This document shows positions 5,924 to 15,415 of a stretch of 64,000 nt of DNA, piece by piece. The position numbers and the translations under genes were made by a program. Position 1 is the first letter of the stretch; each line of letters opens with the position of its first letter. Location: assembly GCA_046350655.1 (NCBI GenBank), contig JAXMAB010000004.1, forward strand, positions 62,001 to 126,000, in the 5' to 3' direction. Source of the DNA: JAEUHO01 sp046350655 (lineage in GTDB: Bacteria > Planctomycetota > PLA2 > JAEUHO01). The notes beneath the pieces were generated by a model that was not told the DNA's origin, did not search any database, and saw only the letters and a program-made list of their open reading frames with translations.

Positions 5924-8110
5924 ATGATCCTCCGCTACTCGTGTCGAGGTCGCCGTCGGTTCACTCTCGGGGCTGCGCGGCGAGACTCAAGATGGGTGGC
6001 GGCGATCGCGCTCGCACTCCTGGTGAGCCCCGTATGGGCGGAGGACCCGCCGGCCGACCCCGAAGTCTCGTCTTACCCGCTCGTGTTCCGGTCCGACGAT
6101 CGCAAGGATGTGGTTGCCACCACGGTGCTCGACGGCCGAACGGGCCGCCCAATCCGCGGAGCTATCGTGCGCGGCTACGCCGAGGGTGTGAGCGGCAGGG
6201 CGGCGGCCGTGAATGCCCTGGTCTGCTCGCTCACGACGGACGAACAGGGGATCGCGTCGGCCCGACTCGACACGGAGGCCCTGGGGTGCAGCCACTGGAC
6301 GGTCACGGCCCCTGGCTATCGACCCTACGCGGAGTTCCATGGGTACTGGCCCCCAACGCGCGTGCTGCTTAAGCCCGGCACGCCGATGGCGGTCCGAGTT
6401 CTGGACGCCATGGGCCGCTCTGTCGTCGATGTAGCCGTCGAAGGGTACGAGGGCTGCCCGCACGCGCCGGCGGCGGTGCGCGGCCGGACTGACGCGAACG
6501 GCATCTTCCGCGTCGAGGACGGCTCTGCCCGGGGATACGAACTGTGGGTCGAGGCGGCCGGCTGCGCACGCCGGCCGGAATCGCTCCAGGCCGTGTTCGG
6601 CGACACGCCTGACACTTGCCTACTGCGCCCGGGGATCGATGTGCGGGGGCGTCTAACGGACGTCGACGGCCGACCGATCCACGGCGCGGTCGTCCGTGGC
6701 ACTGGCTACCCGCGCGGTCCCGCTACGCTGACGGACAGCGACGGCCGCTTCGTGCTCTCGGGACTAGGCGTGGAAGATGGGGTCCAGGTCTTCCACCCGA
6801 CGCTTGCCGTGGAGGGAGAGACGACCCACATGGTCCGTCGCGTCGCGGCGGACGCGCCGCTCGACCTTGTGTGGACGGTGGAAGGCCTGGCGCTTCCCCC
6901 GGCGCGCGGCACTCTCGTCATTGCAGCGCGAGACGGCAAGGGGGCGCCGGGATCGGGACTCCACCTTCTCGTGATCGGGCGCGACGGTCGGTGCTATCCC
7001 GCGGCGACGGACGACAGCGGGGCCGCATCCCTCGAGGTCCCGTGTGGCGAGGTTCGCGTCCGTGGCGACAGCCCGTTCGACCCGTACGAGGTCGCGGAGA
7101 CGACCGCTGTCGTGCGCCAGGCGGAGACCTCGCGGGTCGATCTCGCGTTTACCGCGCGCCCGCGTTTTCAGATCGAGGGCGGCGTGGCGCCCGATGTCGA
7201 TGCGAGCCTCGCGGCGGCGGGCCGGGTCTACGACGGCGATCTGCTCCCGACCGACAAGGGTGCGCCCCCGCCAGTCTGGTTGCCCGCGGACGCGCCCGCC
7301 GTACTCCGACTGTCTGCCGAGCAGGAGACATCCTGGTCCTTCCAGGAAGTCGGGCCGGTCGTGGACGGCGTGCGGACCGTGAAGGTGCGGCCGCGGCCTG
7401 CCCATCGCGTTCGCATCGCACCGGACGATCGCCTCGACGGCGCCTGGGTCTTCGTGACCTCGGACGGTGGGTCCGGGGAGGGGCGCCCGTACGATGTCGT
7501 CCACGGGGTCATTTCGTTCTTTCGCGGGGGCCGATTCCGAATCGTGGTGGATACGGAGGGGGACTCGCCCGCGCGAGTCGTGTCGCTGGAGCTCCCCCCG
7601 CTCGCGCAGGGAGCCATCGAACGGTCAGTCGATCTCGCGAAGGAAGGGCAGATCGACCATCTCAGTGGCACGGCGAGGCTCCTCGTCACGATGGCCGACG
7701 GCAAGGCTGTTCCCGAGATGAAAGTCTCGGGCGACAGGTTCTCAGTGGACGGGGCAGAGTCCCCAGTCGAGGTCTCGGCGCCCGACTCCGTCCTCCTCGC
7801 GCCCGTGGGGCTCCAGCCGCTCCAGGTCTTCGTCCCGCGCGCTGGCGACCAGAAGGTCCTGTTCCCGACCGGAGGCATCGACCTCTCGACGACGGATGCC
7901 GCGGGCGCTCCAGTCACGGTTTCCGTCCTGATCGACGGGGTTGAACACCGCGCCGCTGAGGGACACCTGGCGCTGCGCGGCCTCGCCGCTGGCGCTCACG
8001 CAGTGATTGTCCAGCGTGAGTCGTGGCCGCCCCGCGTTCCCGAGAGTCGCATTTGGCGGTTCACTCTCGCCGACGGCGAGGTGCGGGCGAAAACTCTCCC
8101 TCTTCCGTGA
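5924..8110 (+). CDS. Large secreted protein with carboxypeptidase-regulatory-like repeats
   Basis: 728 residues with a signal peptide (IALALLVSPVWAED). Several beta-sandwich carboxypeptidase-regulatory-like modules follow, recognisable by repeats of the pattern VLDGRTGRPIRGAIV / DVDGRPIHGAVV with DSDGRFVLSGL. ATG 5924 has GGGAG upstream. The codon and base composition is less GC-extreme than in the flanking genes. It sits between the holin-like gene and the integrase, the usual place for lysogenic-conversion cargo. A surface or secreted role is likely. No enzymatic domain is visible. Confidence 0.75.
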   Translation: MILRYSCRGRRRFTLGAARRDSRWVAAIALALLVSPVWAEDPPADPEVSSYPLVFRSDDRKDVVATTVLDGRTGRPIRGAIVRGYAEGVSGRAAAVNALVCSLTTDEQGIASARLDTEALGCSHWTVTAPGYRPYAEFHGYWPPTRVLLKPGTPMAVRVLDAMGRSVVDVAVEGYEGCPHAPAAVRGRTDANGIFRVEDGSARGYELWVEAAGCARRPESLQAVFGDTPDTCLLRPGIDVRGRLTDVDGRPIHGAVVRGTGYPRGPATLTDSDGRFVLSGLGVEDGVQVFHPTLAVEGETTHMVRRVAADAPLDLVWTVEGLALPPARGTLVIAARDGKGAPGSGLHLLVIGRDGRCYPAATDDSGAASLEVPCGEVRVRGDSPFDPYEVAETTAVVRQAETSRVDLAFTARPRFQIEGGVAPDVDASLAAAGRVYDGDLLPTDKGAPPPVWLPADAPAVLRLSAEQETSWSFQEVGPVVDGVRTVKVRPRPAHRVRIAPDDRLDGAWVFVTSDGGSGEGRPYDVVHGVISFFRGGRFRIVVDTEGDSPARVVSLELPPLAQGAIERSVDLAKEGQIDHLSGTARLLVTMADGKAVPEMKVSGDRFSVDGAESPVEVSAPDSVLLAPVGLQPLQVFVPRAGDQKVLFPTGGIDLSTTDAAGAPVTVSVLIDGVEHRAAEGHLALRGLAAGAHAVIVQRESWPPRVPESRIWRFTLADGEVRAKTLPLP

Positions 8111-8134
8111 CCCCCTGGCCCGCGGACGAGTCCA

Positions 8135-9237
8135 CTACGCGAGCACCTTCCCGACCGCGGCCCGCCGCCGTTCCGACGTCGAGTGGGCGTAGCGCATCGT
8201 CATGGCGGCCGTCTTGTGGCGCATGAGGTCCTGGACCGTCCGCAGGTCCACGCCCTTCGCGAGGAGGGCCGTCGCGAAGGAGTGCCGCAGTGTGTGCCAG
8301 CCGATCGCGGGGAAGTCCCGATCGCCGGCGTCCCAGTCCGCCCGGGCGCGGACGAGCGCCTCGCGCTTCCTCGTGCAGCCGCTCGCGGGGTCGGCCAGGT
8401 ACTTCGCGACGCGGAGCTTCAGGTGGACGCGCCGGCAGAAGCGGTGGAGCCCCGTGTAGGCGGCGCGGATGTGGGGCCCGAGGCGGACGACGGGGCCGGC
8501 CACGACCCGGTGGCGCTTCAGGATCTCCATGAGCGGGGGGCTGATCTCGAGCTTCGCGTCCCGGTGCGTCTTCGTGGCCCGCACGAGCAGCACCTGGCGG
8601 TCCCAGTCGATGTCCGAGGTCTGCAGGCCGTAGAACTCGGCGCGGCGAAGGCCGGCGAGCGCGGCGAGCGCCACCGGGGGCTCCCACTTCGTGCCGCGGA
8701 CCGCCTCGAGGAGGAGGGCGACCTGCTCGGGCTCAAGGTGCTTGGGCTCCTCCTGCTGGATCGTCGGGCAACGGAAGTCGCCGACGAAGTCGGGGCAGGC
8801 GACCCCGCTCCCCTCGGCGCCGGCCCAGCGGATGAACCGGCGGCACTCGCCGACGAACATCTGGATCGACCGGGGGCCCCAGCCGTGTGGTCCGCCACGT
8901 AGCGGACGAAGAGCGCCCGGGTCCACTGGTGCATCGGTGTGGAGGCCCATGCTCCGAAGAGCGGCTCGAGCCTGGCGCGGCACATCTCGATCGTGGCCGG
9001 CCGGGCCCCGAGACGCTTCTCGTCGAGGTAGGTGTCGAGAGCGTCCGTGGCGCTCTTGAGCGCCGGGTTGTTGTGGCGCGCGCCGTGAGAGCGTTCGAAG
9101 GCGCGCAGGTAGGTCTTCGCGATCGCCTCGTTGTCGGTCTTGAGTCCCTTGCTGTGGACGTTCCCGAGCTCGTCGCGCCACTGCAGGTAGGCGAGACGCT
9201 GGCCCTTGAGCGTCTCGCGCCATCGGATCCAGGCCAT
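8135..9237 (-). pseudogene. Tyrosine recombinase (phage integrase), frameshifted
   Basis: The N-terminal part (9237 to about 8883) holds the Arm/SAM-like core-binding domain, starting MAWIRWRETLKG. The catalytic domain lies in another frame down to 8135 and keeps the full active site: Arg in AALAGLRRAEF, Lys region VRATKTHR, HTLRHSFAT, and the Tyr in MTMRYAH. A single missing base near 8881-8883 (around GGCTGGGGCC on the minus strand) would rejoin them into about 367 residues. This is either inactivation or a sequencing error in a G-rich run. It reads away from the tRNA-Ser gene, the standard arrangement for integration into a tRNA 3' end. Confidence 0.85.
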
Positions 9238-9249
9238 GTAAGGCTCCTC

Positions 9250-9274
9250 TGCTGACGTGGATTTGCTGACGTGG
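9250..9274 (-). repeat. Two direct 11-bp repeats upstream of the integrase
   Basis: TGCTGACGTGG occurs at 9250-9260 and again at 9264-9274, between the integrase start and the tRNA. Short direct repeats in this place are typical of arm-type integrase or excisionase binding sites. The function is inferred from position. Confidence 0.5.
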
Positions 9275-9351
9275 GCCCTTGAGAGCCCTTGTAGCGCGCA
9301 TGGGGGACGCCCCGGGAAGCCGCGTAAGTCCGCGGCACATCGGGGTTTGTA

Positions 9352-9441
<90 letters not shown>

Positions 9442-9657
9442 GCGAAGAGGTCGCGGCGTTATACCCCGGGCCGCCCGCCGCGCCATGTCGCGCACCCAGG
9501 TTCACCGGCCCTGCGCCCCCATCGTCGCCCCCCGGGCCGGGCGCCCCGTCCCGCCGCCCGTCGCCGGAGGGCCCTGCGAGTAGAACGGAGCCGCAGGGAC
9601 GGGACGCCCGCGGCGGCATCGATGCGACGCCGGATCCCGCCCGCCGAGGGGGTCCCG

Positions 9658-10884
9658 ATGCTCGTCCGTCGCGCGCTCGAAGCAGTCCTGCTCCTCGGGT
9701 GCCTCGCGGCCGGCCCGCGCCCCGCGTCGGCCTGCTGCATGGTCCCGACGAGCTGGAAGGGCGACGTGGACCAGGCCGACCAGCACGGCGTCGTGCTCCA
9801 CCACGACGGGCACGAGGAGCTCATCGTCCGCGTCGCACCGTTCTTCCAGACGACGGACCGCACCCCGCTCGCCGCCGACGCCCCTCCGCCGCCCGCGCTC
9901 GAGTGGGTCGTCACCGTCCCCACGCCGCCCACGAGCTACGGCCTCGTCCCCGCCTCGGTCTTCACCGACGTGGCCGCGCTCGTGAGCCGACTGCAACGCC
10001 TCGCGGCCGAGCAGCACGAAGCCCGCACGCGCTGGGAGGTGCCGCTCCTCAAGACGTACAGCCTCGGCGCCTCCGCTCCCTCGGCCGGCACCTGGGACGC
10101 CCTCGACGTCGGCCCGCGCGTCCGCGTCGGCCCGTACGAGATCACGCCCGTCAAGGCGCGCGGCCGCGAAGCCCTCGACACGCTCAACCGCTACCTCGCC
10201 GAACGCGGCTTCCCCGAGGAGACCCCCGACCACATGGCGTGGTTCGTCGAGCGCGGGTTCACGTTCCTCTGCATCCACATCACGCCGCCCGCCGGCGCGG
10301 CCCACCTCGGCGAACGCCTCGACCTCGAGCCCCTGCGCATCGGCTTCGCCACGGATCGGCCGTACTACCCCGCCAAGTTCTCGAGCCGACAGGGCGACTT
10401 CGCGCTCTCCCTCGCCGTCCTCAGTTCGCGCCCCGTCGCGAAGCCGTCCCTCGCCCGCATCGGCGACCGGTTGCGCGCCGGCCGGTCCACCGCCAACCTC
10501 TTCACCGTCGCCACGCCGCCCGCGTCGCTCGCGAGCGCCGTGCCGTCCGGCGTGGACCGCTGGTACGTCAACGCGTTCCGCTCGAAGGGCGTCAACCCGT
10601 TCGACGACGGCGGCCGACCCGCGATCTCCTCGTGGACCGACGACGTCTTCTTCGACCTCGGCGGCGACGCCGACGCGCCGCCCGGGTGGTACTACGGCGA
10701 CCGCGACCTCTGGATCGCCGAACGGGTCGTCCGCGAGCACGGCATCGCGATCGCGGTCTGGGGCGTGCTCGGCGCCGGGATCGCGGTCACGTTCCGCCGA
10801 CGCAAGGCCCGCTCGCGATCGGCCGCCGGGCCTCGCGGTCCGGGCGCGAACTCCGTCGAGGCGGGAGACGTCTCCCGACGTTGA
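9658..10884 (+). CDS. DUF2330 family exported membrane protein
   Basis: 408 residues. The signal peptide ends at ASACC, and the double Cys right after cleavage followed by ADQHGVVLHHDGHEELIVRV is the hallmark of DUF2330 proteins, whose function is unknown. A C-terminal transmembrane helix (GIAIAVWGVLGAGIAVTF) is followed by a basic tail, so the domain faces outward on a membrane anchor. ATG 9658 is chosen over an upstream ATG at 9622 because GAGGGGG lies just before it and the signal peptide then starts cleanly. It is followed 7 nt later by a lipoprotein gene in the same operon. Confidence 0.82.
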   Translation: MLVRRALEAVLLLGCLAAGPRPASACCMVPTSWKGDVDQADQHGVVLHHDGHEELIVRVAPFFQTTDRTPLAADAPPPPALEWVVTVPTPPTSYGLVPASVFTDVAALVSRLQRLAAEQHEARTRWEVPLLKTYSLGASAPSAGTWDALDVGPRVRVGPYEITPVKARGREALDTLNRYLAERGFPEETPDHMAWFVERGFTFLCIHITPPAGAAHLGERLDLEPLRIGFATDRPYYPAKFSSRQGDFALSLAVLSSRPVAKPSLARIGDRLRAGRSTANLFTVATPPASLASAVPSGVDRWYVNAFRSKGVNPFDDGGRPAISSWTDDVFFDLGGDADAPPGWYYGDRDLWIAERVVREHGIAIAVWGVLGAGIAVTFRRRKARSRSAAGPRGPGANSVEAGDVSRR

Positions 10885-10891
10885 GAACGGG

Positions 10892-11719
10892 GTGAGGCTC
10901 CGGGTCGCCGTCGCCGCCTTCCTGTCGCTCGCGGCCTGCACCGGCCCGCGCGGGGCACGCGTGCGCGCGCCGTTCGTCGATCCCGACGTCGGCCGGCCGC
11001 CGACGCTCGCGGACCGCCAGCGCGGGCGCGGCGTCGCGCCCGGCGACGAACGGGGCCCCGGCGGGTTCGTGCCGCGGCGCGAGGCGAAGTCGTTCTACTC
11101 CGCGGGCGGCGGCCGCCTCTGGTACTACCTCAACACGTACTACTGGGCGCCGACGGCGCTCGAGACCGACGACCTCTGGATCTTCGCCGACGTCGTCGAG
11201 CGGTTCACCGACCTGCGCCGCTGGACCGACGGTGCGCCGGAGCCGGTGCCCGCGTCGCGGCGGCCCGCGCCGAAGCACACGACCGAGTACTGGCAGGTCG
11301 GCCGCACCGGCCGCGCCATCTCGCTCGACAACCACAAGGACTTCTGCCTCCTCGACGACGACCTCTGCACCGGCGCGATCGAGGTGACCGTCACGCTGAC
11401 GCTCGGGAGGCTGCGCGTGCGCGGGCCCGACGGGACGTGGGGCCGATCGAAGCAACCGTACGTCCTCGAGTTCCGCGACTACGGCGACGGGCGCGGGCTC
11501 GGCGCCGCGAACGCCCGCTTCACGCCGCTCGACGACGAGCCCACGACGACGTGGACGTACCGCGTGCCGTGGTCGTCGCTACCCGGCCGCATGACGCGGA
11601 GCACGTGGGAGGAGCTGCGCGTGCCGACGTGGACGCTCGTCGAGCGTCGTCCGTCCCGCCGTCCCACCGACGACGCCGCGCCCGGCGCCACCGCTCCCGT
11701 CACGACGACCGACGACTGA
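10892..11719 (+). CDS. Lipoprotein of unknown function
   Basis: 275 residues, GTG start 7 nt after the DUF2330 stop. The lipobox LSLAAC puts the lipid-modified Cys near residue 16. The central part is rich in Trp/Tyr and acidic residues (WYYLNTYYWAPTALETDDLWIF, quoted here only to show composition around residues 75-97) and contains paired Cys in FCLLDDDLCTG. The C-terminus is Pro/Thr-rich low complexity. No family was recognised. Co-transcription with DUF2330 suggests an envelope role. Confidence 0.65.
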   Translation: MRLRVAVAAFLSLAACTGPRGARVRAPFVDPDVGRPPTLADRQRGRGVAPGDERGPGGFVPRREAKSFYSAGGGRLWYYLNTYYWAPTALETDDLWIFADVVERFTDLRRWTDGAPEPVPASRRPAPKHTTEYWQVGRTGRAISLDNHKDFCLLDDDLCTGAIEVTVTLTLGRLRVRGPDGTWGRSKQPYVLEFRDYGDGRGLGAANARFTPLDDEPTTTWTYRVPWSSLPGRMTRSTWEELRVPTWTLVERRPSRRPTDDAAPGATAPVTTTDD

Positions 11720-11907
11720 CGAATCGGTCCACCGACACGGGTCGTCGATCGGCGGGTCGTGGTTCGGCGGACGGGCGCGTCCGTCGGCCACCGGGCCTCG
11801 CGTGCCCCGGGGTCGCCGTCCGATCCGCCAATCAACGCCGGTCGATGATGGGCGGATCCGCCAATAAACGCCGGTCGATTATTGGCGGATGCCGATCGTG
11901 GGCGGGC
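11720..11907 (+). repeat. Intergenic palindromic repeats between convergent genes
   Basis: Two overlapping palindromes, 11822-11858 and 11855-11890, have arms GATCCGCCAAT / ATTGGCGGAT (first copy imperfect) around a constant centre GCCGGTC. A half copy of the CGGGCCTCGCG hairpin family lies at 11789-11812. Standing between two convergent genes they may act as bidirectional terminators. No T-run follows. Confidence 0.75.
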
Positions 11908-14900
11908 CTACTTCGAGGGCGTCGGGGCGGGCGCCTCGTCGGAGCGGACGTCGGTCAGGGTGAGCGTGAGCGTGGTGCTCGTCGTGTCGTTGCGCGTGCG
12001 GTCGGAGGGCAGCGCGGGCATCGGGATCGACACCGAGCCGCCGGGCGCGAGCGACGCGCGGAACGGCCGCGAGACCTCGCGCATCACGGGCAGCTCGACG
12101 TTCATGGGGGTGCCCACCCCGAAGTCCCAGGGCCGCGTCCGCACGGGCGTGTCGGGCGCCATCCGCAGGAACCGCCCCTCGACGACGTGCATGCCGCCGG
12201 CCTCCGGGCGCACGGTCGCCTCGACGACGAGCCCGTACGGGAGCGACTGCACGATCGGGTCCACGAGCCACGCGCCGGGCCGCCCCGACACCTCCGCGCC
12301 CGCGATGTACGGCACCTGGTGCACGATCGAGATCGTCGCGGTCTGCCCCTCGAACACGCGCACCGTCGGCGACTGGAGCTTCCGCTCCTGCCCGCCCTGC
12401 TGCGCGGTCCACACCGCCTCCAGCGTCGCGACCCGCGGCGCCGCGGGCGGCTTCGGCTCCGCCGTCACCCGCGTCCAGCCGCGCGCCACCGGCGCCGCCG
12501 CGCCCCGCGTCGCGCGCACGCGCACCGCGAGGTCGCTGTCGCCGAGCCGCTCCGTCGCCACCATGCCCTCCGCGGGCACGGGCCACGCCGTCTCGAGCTG
12601 CCGCTGCACCAGCGCGGGCAGCTCGACCCCGGCCCGCGGCCCGCGCGGCGCGACGCCCGGCGGCGGCGCCGCGTCCACGCCGAACGACGCCGCGACCGAC
12701 AGGTGCACCTGCGGGTCGCTGCCCGCGCCGCCCTCGCCGACGCTGGCCACGAGCCCGATCCCGTCGGCCCACGTCCGCACGACGGGCGCGAGCGGCCGGC
12801 CCGCGGCCTTCGCCGCGCCGGCCTCCGGCGTCTCGAGGTACGCGTGCCGCACGTGCCGCCACGCCGCGACGCTGCGGTTGTGCGGCACCTCGAGCGTGTA
12901 CGTCGCGATCGGCGCGCCCGCGCCCGCGCGCACCACCTCCACGTCGAGCCGCACGACCGGCCCGCCCGTCGTCGCGAGGCGGTCGAGCGCGCGCTCCACC
13001 GCGTCGAACCGGCGGCTCGGCACGCACACGACCACCGTCGTCGGCGCACCGGCCGGCGTCCCGCCCGCGCGCGCGAGCGCGAAGCCGTCCTCGACCTCCG
13101 TCCGCAGCTCGTGCGCGATGCGCGCCGCGCGACGGCTCACCGCCGGCGCCGGCGTGGACCCGTCGGGCGCGAGCGACGTCGCCGGCGCGTCCTTGGCGAA
13201 CGCCGGCGGCGGCGTCGCGTCGTCGCCGTGCGCCAGCGCGGCCGACAGGTCGTAGACCCGCAGCACGTCCGGCGCGAGCGTCGCGAGCTCCGCCGGCGTC
13301 AGCATCAGGAACCCCGCCTCCGACGCGTCGACGAGGCCGCGCACCGCGGCGGCCTGCTCGCGCGCCGGCGCGCCGCGCACGGCGGCGAGCGCCGCGTCGT
13401 CCGGTCGGGTCGACACTCGGGGGCTCGGGGACGCAAGGCCCGCTCGCCGTTCGAGCTCGGCGACGACCGCCTTCGTGGACGGAGCCTCGTACGTCACGGT
13501 CACGAGCGGCGCGCCGCCGACGTCGCGCGCCGTCTCCGATGCGCCCGGCGCGAGCCGGAAGCGGAAGGGTCGACTCACCGCGCGCGCGACCGGCAGCTCG
13601 ATTCGCTCCGACCGCGTCTCGGGCTTCGGCATCGTCCGCGGGCTCGGGTCGGTCGTCCTCCACGTCACGACGACGTCCACCACGCGGCTCCCGTCCGCGG
13701 CCGGCGCGTCGCATCGGGCGGTCACGTCGATCCGGTCGCCGTCCGGACGGTCCGCCAGCGTCAGCGTCGCCTCCTGGCCCGCGAGCGATGACATCGCTGC
13801 CCGCAGCGGCGCGCGGCCCGCGTTCGCCTCCACCGTGAACGTGAACGACGCCACGCGCGCGTCCACGATCCCCGCCGGCGGCGCGCCCGGCGCGACGCGG
13901 GCCCACCCGCGCGCCGCCGGCGTCGTCGCCGTCGGCGTGACCTCGACGATCGCGAACGTGTCCGCCGTGCCCAGCCGCAGCAGCAGCGTGCGGGCCCGGC
14001 CGTCGTCGGGGACGCCGACCGATCCCCGGACGAGCTCGAGCTTCGGGACCTCGATCGTGACGGCCTCCGTTCCCCGCCCGGCGAGCGACGTCGAGAAGGT
14101 CGGCAGCGGCGTCGGCGCGCGCAGGTGCTTCACGTCCACGCGCAGCGCGCGCCCGCCGTCCGTCGCGACGTCCACCACGGCCGTCGCGCCGACGCCTTCG
14201 CGGAGTACGCCGACGATCGGCTCCACGACGTTGTCGTTCCCGACCTCGACGTCGTAGTCCTTCACGTACGAACGGTCGAACGCGCGCCACGCCGTCGCGC
14301 GCCGGCCCGCCGGCGTGGGCAGCGCGAAGTGCGCGATCCGGGCCGAGGCGCGATCGGCGGCCGACATGGACGCAAGGCCCGTGGCATCGCGCGACGCACC
14401 CGCGGCCAGCGCCCGCAGGCCGAGGCGGTCGGCCCACGCGGCCGACTCGAGCACGTCCACCGCCACCGCGTACCCGCGACCGCCCACGGTCGCGACGCGC
14501 TCGAGCGCGGCCTCGGCGCGCGTGAGGTCGTCGGGCCCGCCGAGCACGACGACGCAGGCGTGGGGGGCCAGCGGGTCGTGCGGGGCCGCGGTCGGCGTCC
14601 ACACGTCGACGAACGTCGGCGCCGCGATGGTCGGCGGCTTCACGCAGTCGGCGACCGCGCCGCCGATCCGCGTGGCGCGTCGCACGACCGCGGCGGCCGG
14701 CGTCGGCTCGACGACGGGCCACGTCGCTTCCGGCACGTCCGGGAACGTCCACCACGCGGGGAACGCGCCGTCGCCCCCCGACGCGAGCGCGCCCGCGAGG
14801 TCGTAGACCCGCAGCACGTCCGGCGCGAGCGACGCCAACGCGCCTGCGTCGAGCGAGAGGAGCGCATCGCGCGACGTCTTGTGCATCGCGAGCAGGGCGG

Positions 14901-15135
14901 TGCGCTGCTTCGTCGGGTCGGTCTCGGCGTGGACGGCGGCCAACTCCTTGGCGAGGGCGGCGGCCGGGCCTTGCGTCGGCGGAACGAAGTCCGCGTCCCT
15001 CGCCGCTCCGGGCGCGGGGGCGGGCGCGACCGCCGGCGGGGGCGCGGGGGGCGTGTCGTCGGCGTGTGCTCGTGCGACCAGCGCACCCGCGGCGACCAGG
15101 ACCGACAACCCGAGCGACGGACGGCGGATCGACAT
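11908..15135 (-). CDS. Large exported protein with two tandem copies of a ~450-residue module
   Basis: 1,075 residues with signal peptide (SVLVAAGALVARAHADD). The protein is an internal duplication: LASLAPDVLRVYDLAGALA near residue 80 recurs as LATLAPDVLRVYDLSAALA near residue 610, and both copies go on to a VVRRATRI / VSRRAARI segment and end with ELPV.R.VSRPFR..LAPG. The end of each module (QSPTVRVFEGQTATI, then VPYIAGAEV) faintly resembles the C-terminal secretin fold of type II/III secretion outer-membrane rings, a weak impression. ATG 15135 has GGGAGGGAG upstream. It is divergent from the TonB-dependent receptor gene, with 280 bp between. Confidence 0.7.
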   Translation of the reverse strand: MSIRRPSLGLSVLVAAGALVARAHADDTPPAPPPAVAPAPAPGAARDADFVPPTQGPAAALAKELAAVHAETDPTKQRTALLAMHKTSRDALLSLDAGALASLAPDVLRVYDLAGALASGGDGAFPAWWTFPDVPEATWPVVEPTPAAAVVRRATRIGGAVADCVKPPTIAAPTFVDVWTPTAAPHDPLAPHACVVVLGGPDDLTRAEAALERVATVGGRGYAVAVDVLESAAWADRLGLRALAAGASRDATGLASMSAADRASARIAHFALPTPAGRRATAWRAFDRSYVKDYDVEVGNDNVVEPIVGVLREGVGATAVVDVATDGGRALRVDVKHLRAPTPLPTFSTSLAGRGTEAVTIEVPKLELVRGSVGVPDDGRARTLLLRLGTADTFAIVEVTPTATTPAARGWARVAPGAPPAGIVDARVASFTFTVEANAGRAPLRAAMSSLAGQEATLTLADRPDGDRIDVTARCDAPAADGSRVVDVVVTWRTTDPSPRTMPKPETRSERIELPVARAVSRPFRFRLAPGASETARDVGGAPLVTVTYEAPSTKAVVAELERRAGLASPSPRVSTRPDDAALAAVRGAPAREQAAAVRGLVDASEAGFLMLTPAELATLAPDVLRVYDLSAALAHGDDATPPPAFAKDAPATSLAPDGSTPAPAVSRRAARIAHELRTEVEDGFALARAGGTPAGAPTTVVVCVPSRRFDAVERALDRLATTGGPVVRLDVEVVRAGAGAPIATYTLEVPHNRSVAAWRHVRHAYLETPEAGAAKAAGRPLAPVVRTWADGIGLVASVGEGGAGSDPQVHLSVAASFGVDAAPPPGVAPRGPRAGVELPALVQRQLETAWPVPAEGMVATERLGDSDLAVRVRATRGAAAPVARGWTRVTAEPKPPAAPRVATLEAVWTAQQGGQERKLQSPTVRVFEGQTATISIVHQVPYIAGAEVSGRPGAWLVDPIVQSLPYGLVVEATVRPEAGGMHVVEGRFLRMAPDTPVRTRPWDFGVGTPMNVELPVMREVSRPFRASLAPGGSVSIPMPALPSDRTRNDTTSTTLTLTLTDVRSDEAPAPTPSK

Positions 15136-15372
15136 GACTCCCTCCCAGGGCGGCGGGAGCATGGTGCGGTGCCGTCACCCCGGGGTCACTCCCCGGTCAC
15201 CGATCTTCCGTGCCGGCGACCTGGCACCCGCGGGTCCGGCTGCCGGTTCGCCCCGTGGGCCCTCGCCCTCCGCTCCGACGCGGCAGTCCCGGGAGTGCGG
15301 GATCGCACGGTGCGGACCGATCCCTGGGGTGGGGGGCGTCATGCGCCGTTGTCGCCCAGGGGGGCGGGCGGC

Positions 15373-15378
15373 TATCCT
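15373..15378 (+). promoter_or_regulatory. -10-like TATCCT upstream of the TonB-dependent receptor
   Basis: GGCTATCCTC lies 37 nt before ATG 15416 in the divergent intergenic region. The receptor gene also has an RBS (GGAGG), so this would be an ordinary leadered transcript. No Fur-like or other operator was recognised. Confidence 0.3.
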
Positions 15379-15415
15379 CGCCCCGCTCGATGGTCGGCGT
15401 CACGGAGGGTCACGG

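Noticed and set aside
1..8134. Second tRNA-Ser fragment as left attachment site
   Set aside because: I looked for the T-arm sequence and acceptor end but saw no copy. The left end is probably outside the window.
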